42,136 bases of DNA, taken from contig MAAI01000021.1 of assembly GCA_002163115.1 (NCBI GenBank), positions 1 through 42,136 on the forward strand. Reading direction: 5' to 3'. The notes below the pieces were generated by a model. That model worked only from the letters and a program-made list of their open reading frames with translations, was not told where the DNA came from and ran no database searches. Below are positions 38,983 through 42,136 of the stretch, in pieces. The position numbers and the translations under genes were made by a program. The stretch's first letter is position 1; every line of letters begins with the position of its first letter. The DNA comes from Methylophaga sp. 41_12_T18. Its GTDB lineage: Bacteria > Pseudomonadota > Gammaproteobacteria > Nitrosococcales > Methylophagaceae.

Positions 38983-40086
38983 TTAATGTTCCTGTCCCCA
39001 TGGTCGTGCTAATGGTTCACCTATGAATAAACCTTCGCCGGGTTGCTGCACTGACTTCCAGTAGGCTTCAACCAATGTTTTTCCATCACGGTAAGAGGGG
39101 ATCAATACTTGAGGGTTAGGAAACTTTGCCGGGTAATTACACGGCTCTACTACCGCACCATAACTGCCAGTAACACCTGCTTCTAACCAACGAAAAGCCT
39201 TCATTTGGCCGTGCTCACCAATACCTGCACCACCCGTTGACGTTAAGTGTTCGGCAATGGCTCCAGGTAAATAAGTGTTGGTATTAATATGCGGTACCGA
39301 CACCATTCCTGTGTGGTAAAACATGACATCATCTTTGTTTTTTAGTGCCGAACGTGTTGCTGAAAATTTGGCATCAATATAATTGACGTTGATGTCTTTA
39401 CGGTCACCCCATAGTTCAGCAAAGCGTTCAAAAATTGACCAGCGACTGCTTCGGTTAGCATCATTGGTTCTAATCAAATAAGCTTGGGCTTTAGGGAAGC
39501 TATTATCGGCGGCAATGCCATTGTCGATGACTTTTTTAGCCTCATGAACACTCGTACCACTCAACATCATGCTCAGCTTGAATGGTGAATTTTGTTGCCA
39601 CAAAGTGGCTGATTCAGCATTGTAATAAGGGCTAGTTGCAGTCGCTTTACATCCACGTTCAATGTTTGTTTTATGGCTGCAATACTTTTTGTCAAAACCA
39701 AAGGCAAAGGCACTGGTTATTGACATGCACTCAACACGATAAGGCGCATGCCAAGTCATCAGAATGACTTTAATATTATCAGTTAGTTTGGGTTTTAATT
39801 GACTGTATATACCCTTAAACTGCTTTTTACTAAGACTGCTTGGACTACCTTTGATATTAACAGCCACGACTTGTGATTTAGGCACCTTTCTTTGTTGGGC
39901 ATAATAATCAGCAATTTGCTTAGAATGGTCATCGTTAAATTTATATAAAACTAATACATTTTCTGCTGACAACTGAGCTGGCTTGTTGTCAGCTAAAGCA
40001 TGGTTAGTTGTAAATAAACTGAGCAGTAGTGTGAAGCAGGCTAGAACAATAAAAGGCACGTTGCTAGCTTGAGTATCTTCAACCAT
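38983..40086 (-). CDS. TIGR03790 family exported protein
   Basis: Uncharacterised family recognised by the opening NVLVLYKFNDDHSKQIADYYAQQRKVPKSQVV and the C-terminal SYRDGKTLVEAYWKSVQQ...FIGEPLARPW. An N-terminal hydrophobic stretch ending NHALA|DNKP is a signal peptide, so it acts in the periplasm or outside. Between these lie Cys-containing segments (CMS, YCSHKTNIERGC) and a GGAGIGEHGQMKAFRWLEAG region. The start at 40086 (MVEDTQ) gives a sensible signal peptide and overlaps the nhaD stop by 8 bases; a longer reading from 40119 lies further inside nhaD. The overlap implies co-translation with the antiporter. No function is known to me. Confidence 0.82.
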   Translation of the reverse strand: MVEDTQASNVPFIVLACFTLLLSLFTTNHALADNKPAQLSAENVLVLYKFNDDHSKQIADYYAQQRKVPKSQVVAVNIKGSPSSLSKKQFKGIYSQLKPKLTDNIKVILMTWHAPYRVECMSITSAFAFGFDKKYCSHKTNIERGCKATATSPYYNAESATLWQQNSPFKLSMMLSGTSVHEAKKVIDNGIAADNSFPKAQAYLIRTNDANRSSRWSIFERFAELWGDRKDINVNYIDAKFSATRSALKNKDDVMFYHTGMVSVPHINTNTYLPGAIAEHLTSTGGAGIGEHGQMKAFRWLEAGVTGSYGAVVEPCNYPAKFPNPQVLIPSYRDGKTLVEAYWKSVQQPGEGLFIGEPLARPWGQEH

Positions 40087-41473
40087 TAACAAGAAAATGC
40101 ACCCATATACTTGCGGCATAACCCAATGCGATTACCGGTGTCCATTTAAGGTGGCTGAAGAAGGTATATTGGCCTCGTGCTTGGCCCATCAACGCAACCC
40201 CGGCTGCTGAACCAATGGACAACAAACTACCCCCGACACCGGCTGTCAGCGTGACTAATAACCATTGCAATTCATTCATGTCAGGTTGCATAGATAACAC
40301 GGCAAACATCACCGGAATATTATCGACAATAGCCGATAAAATACCGACTAAAATATTGGCTGTAGTCGCACCTAATTCGCCATACATAAATTCAGATGTC
40401 ATCCCTAGATAGCCAATGAAACCAAGTCCACCAACCGCGAGAATAACACCGTAGAAGAAGAACAAGGTGTCCCACTCGGCTTTGGCGATCTTATCGAAAA
40501 TATCGAAGTCATCTTCAATAGGGTTACTGGTAGGAATATCTGAGCTATCAATGCGTGCTTTGCCACGAATAGTTAAGTAATAGCTATACAGTTTGAGATA
40601 AGCCAAGCCAGTCATCATGCCAAAAACAGGTGGAATATGTAGAAAGTTATGGTAACTAACGGCTGTAATAATAGTGAGTAAAAATAAGCCAATCATTGTT
40701 AAACCACCGGGCTTGATATCGGTAATACCACCGTCCGTTTTCTGTGGTGATGTATTAGGAACTGCAAACTGCATAATCAATGCTGGCACCAGAAAGTTTA
40801 CGACGGCTGGTAGGAATAATTTAAAAAAGGTAGCAAACTCAATGATGCCTTTTTGCCAAACCATCAGCGTTGTAATATCACCAAAGGGACTAAATGCACC
40901 ACCGGCATTAGCGGCAACGACGATATTGACACAACCAATCGCTATAAACTTAGAATTGTCTTTGCCAACGGCCATGATGACGGCACACATGATTAAAGCG
41001 GTAGTTAGGTTGTCGGCGATGGGTGAGATGAAAAACGCTAAAATACCCGTCAACCAAAACAGCATTTTATAACTAAACCCTTTTAGGACCAGCCAATCAC
41101 GTAAGGCATCAAATACACCACGCTCAAGCATGGCATTGATATATGTCATCGCGACTAATAGGAAGAAGAATAGCTCTGCATATTCTAAAAAGTTATGGCG
41201 AATTGCGACTTCAACTGAATGACTATCCCCCATATTGCTGTATACCAGTGCGATAAGGACCCATATCAAACCGGCAGCGAGGAGAACGGGTTTAGACTTT
41301 CGTAAATGCAGCTGTTCTTCAAAAATAACCAAGGTATAGGCAAAAATGAAAATACCTAGAGCAGTATAGCCAACCCAATGATGGGTCAGTGAGGTGGTGA
41401 TGGCATGTGTTTCAACGGCGAATACCGAACTGGAAAAGGCGATGGTGAACAGAAAAGTAATTAGTTGAACCAT
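40079..41473 (-). CDS. nhaD: NhaD-type Na+/H+ antiporter
   Basis: Inner-membrane sodium/proton antiporter of the NhaD family, common in marine and haloalkaliphilic bacteria. The 464 residues begin with a cleavable-looking hydrophobic segment and contain about 12 helices. Family landmarks are FFISPIADNLTTALIM, NIVVAANAGGAFSPFGDITTLMVWQKG and, near the end, VDNIPVMFAVLSM and GGSLLSIGSAAGVALMGQARGQYTFFSHLKW, holding the conserved Asp, Asn and Ser residues of the ion path. It is the first gene of a two-gene minus-strand unit with TIGR03790. Expression in response to Na+ or alkali is likely but no regulator site was recognised. Confidence 0.93.
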   Translation of the reverse strand: MVQLITFLFTIAFSSSVFAVETHAITTSLTHHWVGYTALGIFIFAYTLVIFEEQLHLRKSKPVLLAAGLIWVLIALVYSNMGDSHSVEVAIRHNFLEYAELFFFLLVAMTYINAMLERGVFDALRDWLVLKGFSYKMLFWLTGILAFFISPIADNLTTALIMCAVIMAVGKDNSKFIAIGCVNIVVAANAGGAFSPFGDITTLMVWQKGIIEFATFFKLFLPAVVNFLVPALIMQFAVPNTSPQKTDGGITDIKPGGLTMIGLFLLTIITAVSYHNFLHIPPVFGMMTGLAYLKLYSYYLTIRGKARIDSSDIPTSNPIEDDFDIFDKIAKAEWDTLFFFYGVILAVGGLGFIGYLGMTSEFMYGELGATTANILVGILSAIVDNIPVMFAVLSMQPDMNELQWLLVTLTAGVGGSLLSIGSAAGVALMGQARGQYTFFSHLKWTPVIALGYAASIWVHFLVNG

Positions 41474-41809
41474 GATGTTCCTGTGAGCTAAAGCAATAGT
41501 AAGTTGAATAACTAGCTATAAATATAAAGTGCTAGTTGTTATACCAATAAAGAATCAGAAAAAAAAGCATTCAAATCAATTACTGCAAAAAATTATGCGC
41601 AAGTCATAAAATAATTCATCTGCCAGTGACTTGTAAAAGCCTATATTTTAGCCGTTTCAAGATAAAACTCATTTTTATAATAGGAAGAATATCCTGATTA
41701 AAGATGATTATTTTCACTTTTTATATAACGGACTTTATATTGTCATAATCGTCACTCATACTTTGCCCAACATTAGATTTCAAACTTAAATTTATAAGGA
41801 AGTATCGTT
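41474..41809. other. Divergent intergenic region between nhaD and the right-edge gene
   Basis: This AT-rich 336-base gap has no credible reading frame. A 7-bp dyad, AACTAGC (41510-41516) with GCTAGTT (41531-41537), sits about 40 bases upstream of nhaD and could be an operator. The rest must hold promoters for both flanking genes. Confidence 0.6.
41741..41749 (+). promoter_or_regulatory. Candidate extended -10 promoter of the right-edge gene
   Basis: TGT-CATAAT at 41741-41749 fits an extended -10 element and would start transcription near 41756, about 54 bases before the ATG. No convincing -35 is present. Confidence 0.33.
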
Positions 41810-42136
41810 ATGAAAAAAATCATTTTATCAGCAGTGTTATTTGCATTAAACGTGGGCATGACTACAAGTAACGCAGAAGTAAAACATGATTTTTCACAAC
41901 AAATGATGGAACAAAAATCACAACTACGACCACAACAATTCAATTTCTTCAGTGATCGTTACCAGCAAGTGAAAGCTCACCGTAACAGCGTGATGACTCA
42001 GCCAGTACTAGCGAGTTTTAGCGAGCAACTTGCAAAGCAAAAAACACAATTACGTCCACAAGAATTTAACTTCTTCAGCGATCGTTATAAACAAGTGAAC
42101 GCTAAAATCTTACCGAAAGCTGCGATGGATGTTGTA
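41810..42136 (+). CDS. Secreted protein with ~40-residue tandem repeats, partial at window edge
   Basis: Open to the window end (109 codons visible). AAGGA lies 9 bases before the ATG. A signal peptide (MKKIILSAVLFALNVGMTTSNA, about 22 residues) precedes two copies of a repeat unit centred on QLRPQ-[QE]-FNFFSDRY-[QK]-QV. The first copy is DFSQQMMEQKSQLRPQQ..., the second SFSEQLAKQKTQLRPQE..., about 42 residues apart. I do not recognise a family. The repeats are Gln-rich, basic-aromatic and likely helical with a turn at RPQ. More repeats may follow beyond the edge. It is divergent from nhaD. Confidence 0.75.
   Translation, partial: MKKIILSAVLFALNVGMTTSNAEVKHDFSQQMMEQKSQLRPQQFNFFSDRYQQVKAHRNSVMTQPVLASFSEQLAKQKTQLRPQEFNFFSDRYKQVNAKILPKAAMDVV

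Noticed and set aside
41763..41791. TTGCCC-17-TTAAAT promoter for the right-edge gene
   Set aside because: Transcription would start on top of the ribosome-binding site (about 41796-41800), so the upstream extended -10 at 41741 is more plausible.

Overview
The window is a stretch of ordinary bacterial chromosome, AT-leaning and gene-dense, from a gammaproteobacterium. The gyrA-serC-pheA order, a homodimeric pyruvate dehydrogenase E1 with a lipoyl-domain-fused E3, AcnB, MsrPQ, and sodium-linked genes (NhaD, a CPA1-type antiporter, MotY) suggest a marine or halophilic lineage. A Methylophaga/Piscirickettsiaceae-type organism would fit. That placement is inference; no rRNA or other decisive marker is present.

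Layout. 1-269: non-coding, with a 53-bp tandem repeat. 282-1208: a sulfotransferase-like gene. 1257-5332 (minus): an acidic single-pass membrane protein, a CPA1 Na+/H+ antiporter, and an apt-motY pair. 5444-6082: a PqiC/ABC_trans_aux-like lipoprotein. 6184-15641 (plus, very tight spacing): gyrA, serC, pheA (frameshifted), ispH, a solitary peptide-type ABC permease, a double-ATPase ABC protein and a DUF1244 gene. 15707-19414: a stress/metal island with an ECF sigma factor and soluble zinc anti-sigma (minus), then a Cys-repeat HvfA-type secreted peptide, a DoxX-family membrane protein, msrP and msrQ (plus). 19614-28430: aceE-aceF-lpd-dam, argG and a GGDEF protein. 28435-31735 (minus): purB, a DUF7931-like gene, a short secretin-N-like gene and a nitroreductase. 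31865-37025 (plus): acnB, a fetB-like permease, a miniature YadA-anchor protein, an ABM monooxygenase and a Bcp/PrxQ peroxiredoxin. 37052-41473 (minus): a 7TMR-DISM GGDEF protein, a TIGR03790 protein and nhaD. 41810-end: a secreted repeat protein cut by the window edge.

Most interesting locus: 15707-19414. The secreted peptide carries ten E-x-x-C-G motifs, the hallmark of HvfA-type copper-binding RiPP precursors. It sits beside a DoxX-family gene and an ECF/anti-sigma pair, but the MNIO maturase (DUF692) and its DUF2063 partner that normally lie between precursor and DoxX are absent here and elsewhere in the window. MsrPQ, the periplasmic methionine-sulfoxide repair system, follows DoxX directly. 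This suggests a variant in which the Cys-repeat peptide either works unmodified or is modified by enzymes encoded elsewhere, coupled to envelope oxidant/copper defence. Other notable items are a one-base frameshift in pheA, a minimal trimeric-autotransporter-like protein, the coupled nhaD-TIGR03790 pair, and the repeat protein at the right edge. No tRNA, rRNA, CRISPR array, insertion sequence or phage module was recognised.
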